Origin: Porphyromonadaceae bacterium FC4
GTDB taxonomy: Bacteria > Bacteroidota > Bacteroidia > Bacteroidales > Porphyromonadaceae
Assembly: GCA_900120395.1 (NCBI GenBank)
Contig: LT635553.1
Span: 548,186-612,185, forward strand
Direction of reading: 5' to 3'
Length of the DNA: 64,000 nt
Positions 1 to 8,500 of this stretch are shown in pieces. The notes beneath the pieces are model-generated. The model did not search any database. It was not told the DNA's origin and worked only from the letters and a program-made list of their open reading frames with translations. Every line of letters starts with the position of its first letter. The stretch's first letter is position 1. The translations under genes and the position numbers were made by a program.

Positions 1-406
1 GATGGTGGATCGCTCCTCTTTCGATAAGATCCAGCAGGCGGGTGGCTTCGTATCGGTCAATACCGGTGGTACGCCCGATGCCAACTCCATCCCCGTGCCC
101 AAGCACAAGGCAGAGCTCTCTATGGATGCTGCCGCTTGCGTAGGCTGTGGAGCATGCGTCGCTGCATGCAAAAACGGCTCCGCGATGCTCTTCGTCAGCG
201 CCAAGGTCAGCCAGTACGCACTCCTGCCGCAGGGACGACCCGAGGCCAAGAAGCGTGCGAAAGCCATGCTTGCCAAGATGGATGAGCTGGGATTTGGCAA
301 CTGCACCAACACCCGTGCGTGTGAGTTAGAGTGCCCGAAGGGTGTTTCCATCTCCAACATCGCGCGACTCAATCGCGAATTTATCGGCGCCAAGTGCTCC
401 GACTGA
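1..406 (+). CDS. frdB: Fumarate reductase / succinate dehydrogenase iron-sulfur subunit, 3' part
   Basis: This is the C-terminal part of the iron-sulfur subunit of a Bacteroidetes-type quinol:fumarate reductase / succinate dehydrogenase, which passes electrons between the flavoprotein and the membrane cytochrome b. The gene enters from the left edge, so the first in-frame ATG at position 2 is internal. Two cysteine motifs are visible: [11 protein letters not shown] and, further on, [16 protein letters not shown], the pattern of the [4Fe-4S] and [3Fe-4S] clusters in the C-terminal half of this family. The [2Fe-2S] domain lies outside the window. The frame ends in TGA and a palindromic terminator candidate follows. 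The sdh/frd C and A genes are presumably just upstream (inference). The family call is secure; the choice between frdB and sdhB is naming only. Confidence 0.93.
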   Translation, partial: MVDRSSFDKIQQAGGFVSVNTGGTPDANSIPVPKHKAELSMDAAACVGCGACVAACKNGSAMLFVSAKVSQYALLPQGRPEAKKRAKAMLAKMDELGFGNCTNTRACELECPKGVSISNIARLNREFIGAKCSD

Positions 407-454
407 TACACCAGTAGCCCGGCTCTCTTGCAGAGCAGGGTTAGGATAGCCGGT

Positions 455-484
455 GAGGGTGTGCCAAAGTTTTGGCGCACCCTC
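455..484 (+). terminator. GAGGGTGTG-type palindrome, putative terminator of frdB
   Basis: GAGGGTGTGCCAAA and TTGGCGCACCCTC form a stem with one mismatch around a very short loop, 49 bases after the frdB stop. There is no long T run. Close relatives follow purL, nrdJ and the ferritin gene, which supports a shared transcript-end role. Confidence 0.6.
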
Positions 485-636
485 GCTGCTTTGGTATGCC
501 ATGACCGGCGAGGAGCGAAAAGTCCTGCGCCGGTCCTTGCGCTTATCTCTGCGCTTCACCCCGGAGGCAGACTCCATATATATAGGTGCAAAACGTTAGC
601 TATCCGCCAATGATGGGCGAAAAGCACTTCCGGCTA

Positions 637-667
637 TTTGGTACTTTGTACTTTTTTTATACCTTTG
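637..667 (+). promoter_or_regulatory. Bacteroidetes-type promoter of the lipoprotein gene
   Basis: TTTG at 637-640 and TAccTTTG at 660-667 match the -33 and -7 elements known from Bacteroidetes, with 19 bases between them. The predicted start of transcription is about 6 bases downstream, leaving a leader of roughly 55 bases. Confidence 0.65.
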
Positions 668-728
668 CGCGCTAAAGCGGCAAAGGGGGCTTCCCCGCTG
701 CCACTCACTTTTACAAGTTTACTAAAGT

Positions 729-1217
729 ATGAATTCAAACACTTTCTACCGGATACTACTCGGTCTCCTCACTACCGTCCTCCTCATCTCTTGCGGAAGC
801 AAGGGGAGCAACAACCCCGACCACAAGCAACCCTTTCCTGAAAAAGGGGCGATCTACCTCTTCAAGGTGCCCATAGAGCATCAGTCGAAGACCGACTCCT
901 CCGCTGAGGGAATCTGCTTCTTGGGAAATGGCATGGGCGAACTTATTGTACTCCAAAGAGAACCCGACGATAAGGTTGGCTCCTATATGCCCTGCAAGGT
1001 GAGCTACGACTCCGCCCAAAAAGTGCTGACGATGACCTTCACCAACTATGGCGCGGAAGAGGATGAGCCGAAAGAGCGGATGGCGCAGTTTAAGTACGAC
1101 GAGGTCAATGATACGCTTAGTCCGATCTCAAGTGAGCCAACAGACGTGAGGGTGGTGATGAAGCGCAGCCACCTCAAGCGCTCTGACCTCATCCTGACCG
1201 ATCGACGCGAGCTCTAA
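729..1217 (+). CDS. Small lipoprotein of unknown function
   Basis: A 162-residue protein that I do not recognise beyond its export signal. Residues 2-21 form a hydrophobic signal peptide ending in the lipobox LISC, so Cys22 should be the lipidated residue. The mature part is polar and probably rich in beta strands, with no catalytic motif I can name. It is a single-gene unit: a promoter with a 19-base spacer lies at 637-667, and a repeat element (1223-1321) and a terminator-like hairpin (1459-1496) lie behind it. The ATG at 729 is the only start giving a complete signal peptide. Inner or outer membrane placement cannot be decided from the sequence. Confidence 0.75.
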   Translation: MNSNTFYRILLGLLTTVLLISCGSKGSNNPDHKQPFPEKGAIYLFKVPIEHQSKTDSSAEGICFLGNGMGELIVLQREPDDKVGSYMPCKVSYDSAQKVLTMTFTNYGAEEDEPKERMAQFKYDEVNDTLSPISSEPTDVRVVMKRSHLKRSDLILTDRREL

Positions 1218-1222
1218 GGAGG

Positions 1223-1321
1223 GCAAAAAGTTTCCTACTGGAAACCGTTTGCTACTATCCGTCAAATCATTTTCTTTCCTACTGGAAATATTTCGCTACT
1301 ATCCGTCAAATTTTTTTGCTC
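1223..1321 (+). repeat. Element A, copy 1 (tandem pair of a 44-bp unit)
   Basis: Each unit carries the hairpin TTTCC-TACT-GGAAA (1231-1244 and 1275-1288) and the string CTATCCGTCAAA (1255-1266 and 1299-1310), so the period is exactly 44 bases. The copy starts 6 bases after the lipoprotein stop and ends in a T run. It is plus-oriented and stands alone, with no palindrome array beside it. Other copies lie at 5307, 13212, 25918, 31305, 38823 and 55288. Confidence 0.85.
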
Positions 1322-1458
1322 GGCTCGAAGCGCAAAAATACCCATGGCGTCACTACCCGAGTAGATTCGCCTGATGACATACCTCAAGCTGACCGAGTAC
1401 AACCTCTAAGGTGACTCCTCTCGAGGTACATCTGCGGTGTCCTCGATTGAATAAAATG

Positions 1459-1496
1459 AGTGCCGACCCCCATAGCACGGGGATCGGCACTTTTTT
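1459..1496 (+). terminator. Intrinsic terminator before the methylase gene
   Basis: AGTGCCGACCCC pairs with GGGGATCGGCACT (one bulge or mismatch) and is followed directly by TTTTTT. It contains the in-frame GTG at 1460, which argues against that codon as the start of the next gene. Confidence 0.7.
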
Positions 1497-1497
1497 G

Positions 1498-1505
1498 TAA
1501 CTTTG
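1498..1505 (+). promoter_or_regulatory. -7 promoter element very close to the methylase start
   Basis: TAacTTTG ends five bases before the ATG at 1511, so transcription should begin at or next to the start codon (leaderless or nearly so). No -33 TTTG stands at the expected distance. Confidence 0.45.
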
Positions 1506-1510
1506 GGTGT

Positions 1511-2065
1511 ATGGCTCGCAAACTATCGATAAAGGAGATGAAGCGACTCACACCAGATGAGTATGCTTCTGCAGATAAGCTTCCGATTGTGACGGTCGTG
1601 GACAACGTCCGTAGCCTGCATAATGTCGGCTCACTCTTTCGTACCGCAGACTGTCTCGGGCTTCGTCGCCTCTGCCTCTGTGGAATAACCGGCACTCCGC
1701 CCCATGCTGAGCTGCACAAGAGTGCCCTGGGGGCGGAGGAGGTGGTGGAGTGGAGCTATTTCGAAAACACCGCCGACGCAGTCCGAGAGCTCCATCGCCT
1801 GGGCTACACCACGCTTGCTCTGGAGCAGGCAGAGGGTAGTCTCAAGCTCGGGGAGGTCGATCTCGAGGAGGTGCTCGGCACCTCGGAGGGGATCGCACTG
1901 GTCCTGGGAAACGAGGTGGACGGTATCCCACAGGAGGTCATCGACCTCTGCGACCACTGTCTCGAGATTAGGCAGTATGGCACCAAGCACTCCATGAACG
2001 TCAGCGTCGCCGGAGGCATCGCCCTCTGGTACCTCGCCCAACTTTTTCGACACACACACGTATGA
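1511..2065 (+). CDS. TrmH/SpoU-family RNA 2'-O-methyltransferase
   Basis: A SPOUT-superfamily enzyme that transfers a methyl group from S-adenosylmethionine to a ribose 2'-OH of tRNA or rRNA. The three family motifs are present in order: NVRSLHNVGSLFRTAD, LVLGNEVDGIP and SMNVSVAGGIALW, the last two forming the knot that binds the cofactor. Without the L30e-like N-terminal extension of RlmB, this 184-residue protein is closest to the short TrmH type; the exact target base is not evident. I start it at ATG 1511 and not at the upstream GTG 1460, which lies inside a terminator stem. It overlaps ispD by four bases (ATGA), so the two are cotranslated. Confidence 0.9.
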   Translation: MARKLSIKEMKRLTPDEYASADKLPIVTVVDNVRSLHNVGSLFRTADCLGLRRLCLCGITGTPPHAELHKSALGAEEVVEWSYFENTADAVRELHRLGYTTLALEQAEGSLKLGEVDLEEVLGTSEGIALVLGNEVDGIPQEVIDLCDHCLEIRQYGTKHSMNVSVAGGIALWYLAQLFRHTHV

Positions 2066-2781
2066 CCCCTATCGCCACCATCATTGTCGCCGGGGGATCG
2101 GGTGCCCGTATGGGTGCCGATCGTCCCAAGCAGTACCTCGACCTCGCCGGTCGTCCCATCCTCTGCCGTACCGCGGAGACTCTTGCCGGCTACCTCTCGC
2201 CATCGGATCACATGATCCTGGTCGTGCCGGAAAGTGACCTTTCCTACGTGCGCCAGATGCTGGACAACCACGGCACTGTCGCTCCCGTCCTCCACGTCGT
2301 CGCCGGTGGCGCTACGCGTGCCCACAGTGTCCAAAACGGACTCCGTGAAGTCCCCGAGGGCGTACGGACCATCGCCGTGCATGACGGGGTGCGTCCCTTT
2401 GTGACGCCCGAGCTCTGGCAGCGACTCTTGTCGGCAAGGGCGATCGGTCATACGGCAGTGATTCCCGCCTTTCATCCTGTAGAGTCGGTGCGAATCATGG
2501 AGGGGGAGAGGTGTGTCGCATTTCCGAGAGACCGGGTCTACTTGGTGCAGACACCGCAGCTCTTTGATCGGCAGACTCTGGTGGAGTCCTACTGGCGGTA
2601 CATGCTCGATCCCCATGATGGGCTGACGGATGATGCCAGTATCGTCACGGAGTATATGGGTATTGAACCCGACGTGGTAGAGGGTGTCGGGGAAAACATC
2701 AAGATCACCACGCCGCCGGATCTGGCATTGGCTCGCTGGATTTTAGCCCAAAAAGAGGGACTGAGCCACCCCATCCTGTAG
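2062..2781 (+). CDS. ispD: 2-C-methyl-D-erythritol 4-phosphate cytidylyltransferase
   Basis: IspD activates methylerythritol 4-phosphate with CTP to give CDP-methylerythritol, the third step of the non-mevalonate isoprenoid pathway. The N-terminal nucleotide-binding signature AGGSGARMGADRPKQYL is intact, followed by GGATRAHSVQNGL and VHDGVRPFV, which are typical of the family. The 239-residue length is normal. It overlaps the methylase stop by four bases and is followed 22 bases later by recG, so the three genes probably share a transcript. The link to recG is common in Bacteroidetes but says nothing about its reaction. Confidence 0.95.
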   Translation: MTPIATIIVAGGSGARMGADRPKQYLDLAGRPILCRTAETLAGYLSPSDHMILVVPESDLSYVRQMLDNHGTVAPVLHVVAGGATRAHSVQNGLREVPEGVRTIAVHDGVRPFVTPELWQRLLSARAIGHTAVIPAFHPVESVRIMEGERCVAFPRDRVYLVQTPQLFDRQTLVESYWRYMLDPHDGLTDDASIVTEYMGIEPDVVEGVGENIKITTPPDLALARWILAQKEGLSHPIL

Positions 2782-2803
2782 CCAATCCCTGTAGCAACCC
2801 CCT

Positions 2804-4912
2804 GTGTCCACTCCGCACACCATACTCAATGCCCCCCTCACGTACCTCAAGGGAGTCGGTGATCGAAGAGCCAAACTCCTAGAGAGCGATCTGGGGCTGC
2901 GGACGTACGGTGACCTTATAGAGTACTTCCCGTACCGCTACATCGACCGCACGCGAATCTATCTCTCGAGTGAGCTCCACGACCAGATGCCCTATGTGCA
3001 GCTGCAGGGAGTGATCCGTGGAGTCCAAGAGGAGGGAAGCGGCCACAGGCGAAGGCTCAAGGCATTCCTACAGGACTCTGCAGGGGTTGTGGAGCTGGTC
3101 TGGTTCAAGAGCGTCGACTACTTCAAGGGCAGGCTCCACCTCGGTCAGGAGTACATCGTATTTGGCAAGCCAACGCTCTTCAACGGCACCTTCTCCATCT
3201 CCCATCCGGAGCTGGAGCTAAAGGGAGCTCCCCACAGTTCGGTCGGCATGCTCTACCCGATGTACCACACCAGTGAGCGCATGAAAAAAGCACGCATAGC
3301 CAGCAAAGAGATCAGCCAGCTTGTCCGGACGGTGCTTCGTGAGGCACTGGACGCCGTCCCCGAGACGCTGCCCAACTACATCACCGGTCACTACGACATG
3401 CTGCCCAAGCGTGAGGCGATTCGTGCCATGCACTTCCCAAACGACACACGCGAACTGGAACGTGCCAAGCTGCGGCTCAAGACTGAGGAGCTCTTTTACC
3501 TGCGCATGAAGATGCTTGCCCTCAAGGCAGGACGCCGGCAGCAGACGGGTGGCTACGTTTTTTCCAAAGTGGGGGAGCACTTTCACCGGCTCTACGACGA
3601 GGGCTTACCCTTCGAGCTCACCGGTGCCCAGAAGCGGGTCCTCCGCGAGATACACACCGATGTGCAGAGTGGGCACCAGATGAACCGCCTGCTTCAGGGC
3701 GATGTCGGGTCCGGAAAGACTGCGGTAGCCGTGCTCTCCATGCTGCTCGCCGTGGATAATGGCATGCAGGCGTGCATCATGGCACCCACCGAGATACTGG
3801 CGCAGCAGCACTACAAGTCCATCACCAAGCTGCTGCACGGACAGACCGTCTCGGTCGCGCTGCTCACCGGCTCGATGAAGAAGTCCGAAAAAGACAGCGT
3901 CACCGAGCGGCTCATAGCAGGCGAGATCGATATCCTGGTCGGCACGCACATCCTTATCCAGGACTATGTCCGCTTCCGGGACCTTGGCCTTGCGGTGATT
4001 GATGAGCAGCACCGCTTCGGTGTCTACCAGCGGAGCGTGCTCTGGGACAAGAGTCGCCACTACAGTCCGCACATCCTTATCATGTCGGCGACGCCCATCC
4101 CCCGCACCCTTGCACTGACCATGTACGGCGACCTGGATGTGAGTATCCTCGATGAGTTGCCGCCCGGCCGTACCCCTATCGTGACGCAGCACGCCTTTGA
4201 GCATCAGCGCTCAGACATCTACTTCTTCATCCGTGACCAGCTCCGGCAGGGGCGGCAGGCCTACGTGGTCTATCCCCTCATCGAGGAGAGCGAAAACCTG
4301 GACTACCGAAGTGTCGAAGAGGGCTTCGAAAACATCCGCAACGCCTTCCCCGCCACCCAGGTCGGTATGGTCCACGGTCGATTGCCGGCGGATGAAAAGG
4401 AGAAAGTGATGCAAGACTTTGCCGATGGTACGATCCGCATACTGGTCGCCACGACAGTGATCGAGGTGGGGGTCGATGTGCCCAACGCCTCGATCATGCT
4501 GATCGAGAGCGCCGAGCGCTTCGGTCTGTCGCAGCTGCACCAGCTGAGGGGACGGGTAGGGCGGGGTACCGCACAGAGCTACTGCATCCTCATGACCGGT
4601 GAGGACATCTCCGAAAACTCTATGAAGCGCATCCGCATCATGTGCGAATCGTCCGACGGCTTCTACATCGCCGAGGAGGACCTCAAGCTCCGCGGGCACG
4701 GCGATATGGAGGGGACCGCCCAGAGCGGCGACTCCACCCTCCTAAAGGTTGCCAGCCTGTCGGAGGACAGCCGCATCGTCGCCTTTGTCTCCAACCTCTC
4801 CGGTCATATCCTGCAGGAAGACCCGATGCTCTCTCAGCCCCAAAATGCCCTCATACGTCAGCAACTATCTCTCCTCCTCGAGGGCGAAAAAGACTGGCTC
4901 CAGATCAGCTAA
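2804..4912 (+). CDS. recG: ATP-dependent DNA helicase RecG
   Basis: RecG is a superfamily 2 helicase that reverses stalled replication forks and branch-migrates Holliday junctions. The N-terminal wedge (OB-fold) domain covers about residues 1-260. The helicase core follows with Walker A GDVGSGKTAVA near residue 300, the DEQH box (DEQHRFG), MSATPIPRTLA, and the C-terminal motif V/VI stretch with QLRGRVGRG. The length (702) is normal. The start is GTG at 2804, giving MSTPHTILN; no ATG fits the family N-terminus better. The stop is followed after 35 bases by a palindrome array, which may also end the transcript. Confidence 0.96.
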   Translation: MSTPHTILNAPLTYLKGVGDRRAKLLESDLGLRTYGDLIEYFPYRYIDRTRIYLSSELHDQMPYVQLQGVIRGVQEEGSGHRRRLKAFLQDSAGVVELVWFKSVDYFKGRLHLGQEYIVFGKPTLFNGTFSISHPELELKGAPHSSVGMLYPMYHTSERMKKARIASKEISQLVRTVLREALDAVPETLPNYITGHYDMLPKREAIRAMHFPNDTRELERAKLRLKTEELFYLRMKMLALKAGRRQQTGGYVFSKVGEHFHRLYDEGLPFELTGAQKRVLREIHTDVQSGHQMNRLLQGDVGSGKTAVAVLSMLLAVDNGMQACIMAPTEILAQQHYKSITKLLHGQTVSVALLTGSMKKSEKDSVTERLIAGEIDILVGTHILIQDYVRFRDLGLAVIDEQHRFGVYQRSVLWDKSRHYSPHILIMSATPIPRTLALTMYGDLDVSILDELPPGRTPIVTQHAFEHQRSDIYFFIRDQLRQGRQAYVVYPLIEESENLDYRSVEEGFENIRNAFPATQVGMVHGRLPADEKEKVMQDFADGTIRILVATTVIEVGVDVPNASIMLIESAERFGLSQLHQLRGRVGRGTAQSYCILMTGEDISENSMKRIRIMCESSDGFYIAEEDLKLRGHGDMEGTAQSGDSTLLKVASLSEDSRIVAFVSNLSGHILQEDPMLSQPQNALIRQQLSLLLEGEKDWLQIS

Positions 4913-4944
4913 TCCCTAGGGGTCTCCAAGTGGTTTGAGCCTAT

Positions 4945-5285
4945 GGCGACCCCGTTAGGGGTCGAACAGTATAGCCCCGAGTCAGACGCACTGAGGAGCG
5001 TCTGACTCGGGGTAAATGATTCGCTCTTGCACCCCGACCCCGACACACGTCGGGGTCGCACCCTGTCATCTGATGGTACGACACCAACGTTCGTCGGAGT
5101 CGTTTTTTCGGAGAAGGACCGTATTCCCAGGGTCAGAGCTCCTTGGAGCTCTGACCCTGGGCTATTGATGTACGACCCCCTTGGGGTCGTTTGTTCCTCG
5201 CCCGGAGGTCGAGGTGCGCAGCACCGAAGACCCCGGGGAAATAACGGACCACTCCCATTAATCCTCGACCCCGCAGGGGTCGCCA
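4945..5285. repeat. Palindrome array 1 (type II order, with a type I module at the right)
   Basis: A run of imperfect palindromes in fixed order: GACCCC/GGGGTC (4948-4963), AGCCCCGAGTCAGACG/TCTGACTCGGGGT (4973-5013), CGACCCCGAC/GTCGGGGTCG (5035-5058), ACGAC..GTCGT (5078-5103, followed by TTTTTT), CCCAGGGTCAGAGCTCC/GGAGCTCTGACCCTGGG (5126-5161) and GACCCC/GGGGTC (about 5172-5190). A type I hairpin (GAGGTGC/GCACC, 5199-5239) and a last GACCCC palindrome follow. No plausible gene lies here. Some hairpins with T runs could terminate recG transcription. The same order recurs in 54229-54770. Confidence 0.85.
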
Positions 5286-5306
5286 TAGGAGCGGCTCGGA
5301 GAGGCT

Positions 5307-5404
5307 CAAAAATTTGACGGATAGAAGAGAAATGTTTCCAGTAGGAAAGAAAACGATTTGACGGATAGAAGCGAACGATTTCCAGTAGGAAACTTTTTTT
5401 GCTC
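5307..5404 (-). repeat. Element A, copy 2
   Basis: Minus-oriented tandem pair: read on the plus strand, TTTGACGGATAG twice and TTTCC-AGTA-GGAAA twice, ending in a T run and GCTC. It forms the right edge of the palindrome array that follows recG. Confidence 0.85.
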
Positions 5405-5486
5405 AGGCACCTAATCTTTTTGGATATTATATCTGGTTGTTTTTCAGCTGAATATAGCATTCTATGAAATCTCCTATAAAACGAGA

Positions 5487-5522
5487 GAGGGTGTGCCAGA
5501 ACTTTTGTCTTGGCACACCCTC
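5487..5522 (-). terminator. GAGGGTGTG-type palindrome, putative purL terminator
   Basis: GAGGGTGTGCCA and TGGCACACCCTC form a perfect 12-bp stem with a 12-base loop, 38 bases beyond the purL stop. It belongs to the same family as the palindromes at 455, 30247 and 56058. Confidence 0.65.
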
Positions 5523-5560
5523 GTCTTGGGAATTATGCAGAGCTGTTTTCCTCTGGTGGA

Positions 5561-8500
5561 TTACTTGTGGTCGCGGCACCAGAGGTAGGCATTGCGGAAT
5601 GCCTCTGCCCACGGGGTTACTTCGTAGCCCTCGGGGAAGTAGCCACACTGCCACGGGAAGATACAGCGCTCGGGGTGTGGCATCATCGCCAGGTGTCTGC
5701 CGTCTTCGCTGGTCAGTGCTGCTATGGCACCCGCTGAGCGGTTGGGATTGCCGGGGTACTCGTCGTAGGCGTACTTGGCAGCGATGGGGTAGGCGGAGAG
5801 CTCGCCGCTTAGCTCGAAGCGACCCTCACCATGGGCTATCCAGCAGCCGAGCTTTGCTCCGGCAAGGCTGCTGAGCATCACGGAGTTGTTCTCTAGAATC
5901 TCGAGAGTGGTGAAGGAGGACTCAAAGCGGCCGGATGCGTTTTCGCGCATGTGGAACTCTCGCCCATCCGTGTAGAGCATACCGAGCTCACCCATGAGCT
6001 GGCAGCCGTTGCAGACGCCGAGCGAGAGGGTGTTCTCTCGAGCATAAAAGTCCTTGAGCACTTTTCGTGCGGTCTCGTTGTACCTGAACCCGGCTGCCCA
6101 TCCCTTGGCAGAGCCTAAGACGTCTGAGTGGGAGAAGCCACCGCAGAAGACGAGCATCTGTATGTCCTTGAGGGTTTCGCGTCCGGACATAAGGTCGGTC
6201 ATGTGGACGTCCTTGACGTCGAAGCCGGCGAGATAAAGGGCGTATGCCATCTCACGCTCGCCATTGGTCCCCTTGTCGCGGATGATGGCTGCGCGGATGC
6301 CGGATGGGCGCTCCGGAAGGGTGTACTCCAGCTTGCCGGTGTAGTTTTTGGGGAATGTGTACCGGATGGGCTGTGCAAAGATGTTTTTTGCCCTCATCTC
6401 TGCCTGATCCGGGCTGCTCTGGTAGCGCTCCATCGCCTTGCTGGGAGCATACCAAGCCTCTCGTAGTTCGTCGATGGCAAACGTGTGGGTGGTGTCATCT
6501 CCGAGCACCAGGCTGCGCTCCTCTATGGGGCGTGCGATCAGCTCGGCGGCGATGCCCTGCTTGTCCAGCTCTGCCACTACGCCCTCCGGATCGGATACCT
6601 GTATGAGGATGCCGGGGTTTTCGCAGAAGAGGACCTTGAGTAGGTCGTTGTCCTCAGCGAGGAAGTGCGGCTCCATGCGTACCCCTCCGCGGGTGTTGGC
6701 AAAGGTCATCTCCAGTAGCGCAGTGATGAGTCCGCCTGCAGAGATGTCGTGGATGGCAAGGATGTTCTCGCTGTAGATCAACTTTTGGATCGCTTCGTAG
6801 GCATCGATGAAGTAGTCGACGTCGAGGATGTCCGGTGCTTCCGAACCTACTTTGCCGAGTGTCTGGTAGAGCGCAGAGCCTCCGAGTGCACGCGGGCAGA
6901 AAGAGAGGTCTATGTAGACGATACCGGAGTCCTTGACCGGCTTGAGTACCGGTGTGGGTATTTTTTTGACATCGGTCACTTCACCTGCTGCGGAGACGAT
7001 GAGTGTCCCGGGGGAGAGGACCTGTGGGGCGTCGGTGTAGTTTTGGGTCATGGAGAGGGAGTCTTTGCCGGTGGGGATGTTGATGCCCAGTGCGATAGCA
7101 AAGTCGGAGCAGGCCTGTACTGCCTCGTACAGACGTGCGTCCTCTCCCGGATTGCGGCAGGGCCACATCCAGTTTGCCGAGAGGGAGACGGAGGTGAGTC
7201 CCTCCTTGAGCGGTGCGGAGATGAGGTTGGTCAGCGCCTCAGCGACGGCAAGGCGTGAGCCGGCTGCCGGGTCGATGAGTGCTACCTGCGGGGCATGACC
7301 TATGGAGGTGGCTACGCCCTCCTTGCCACGGTAGTCGAGCGCTACGGCACCGAGGTCGGATAGCGGGAGCTGGAGCTCACCCTGGCACTGCTGGCGTGCC
7401 ACCTTTCCGGTGACGGAGCGGTCCACTTTGTTGGTCAGCCAGTCTTTGCTGCCCACCGCCTCAAGGCTGAGGACATCCTTGAGGTGCTGCAGGAGGTCGG
7501 TGCTCTGCAGTCTCTCGGGATTGGTGAAGTGCTGCTCCCGAGTGGTGTCGGTCATGACCGTCTTTGGAGCGGAGCCAAAGAGGTGGCTTAGCTTGAGGTC
7601 AAAAGGTCGGCTGCCGTCCTTGTTTTCAAAGTCGAGCTCCTGATCTCCCGTGGCTTCACCGACGACGTACATCGGTGCTCGCTCGCGCTCGGCAATCTTT
7701 TGGATCGCTCCGACATCGCCACTCTTGATGAGCAGACCCATGCGCTCTTGGCTCTCGTTGCTGATGATCTCCTTGTCCGACAGTGAGGGGTCACCGACGG
7801 GGAGCTTGTCCATGTAGATCTTTCCTCCGGACTCCTCTACGAGCTCGCTGAGGCAGTTGAGGTGACCGCCAGCACCGTGATCGTGGATGGAGACGACGGG
7901 ATTGATGGGACTCTCTGCCAGTGCGCGGATGACGTTGCTGACGCGCTTTTGCATCTCAGGGTTGGAGCGCTGGATGGCGTTGAGCTCGATGGCGTCCTGG
8001 TAGACACCGGTGTTGACCGATGAGACGGCACCACCACCCATGCCGATACGGTAGTTGTCGCCACCCATGACGACGATCTTGTCGCCCTTCTCGGCACTGC
8101 CCTTGAGGGCATCTCTACGCTCTGCCATGCCTACACCGCCGGCGAGCATGATCACTTTGTCATAGCCCCAGGTGCGGTCTTCCTCCCGGTGCTCAAATGT
8201 GAGTACGGAGCCGCAGATGAGGGGTTGCCCAAATTTATTGCCAAAGTCGGATGCGCCGTTGGACGCCTTGGTGAGCAGTTCCTGCGGATTCTGGTAGAGC
8301 CAGGGGCGGGCATTGATCGCCTTTTCCCACTGCTTTGCTCCATCCAGCCGGGTGTAGGGAGTCATGTAGACAGCGGTGCCGGCGAGGGGAAGGCTCGCCC
8401 TCCCTCCGGCAAGACGGTCGCGGATCTCCCCTCCCGTACCTGTGGCTGCACCATTGAATGGCTCCACGGTGGTGGGGAAGTTGTGCGTCTCCGCCTTGAG

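Noticed and set aside
1374-1409. Eleven-codon peptide MTYLKLTEYNL before the methylase terminator
   Set aside because: Too short to support as a leader peptide, with no run of regulatory codons and no ribosome-binding site.
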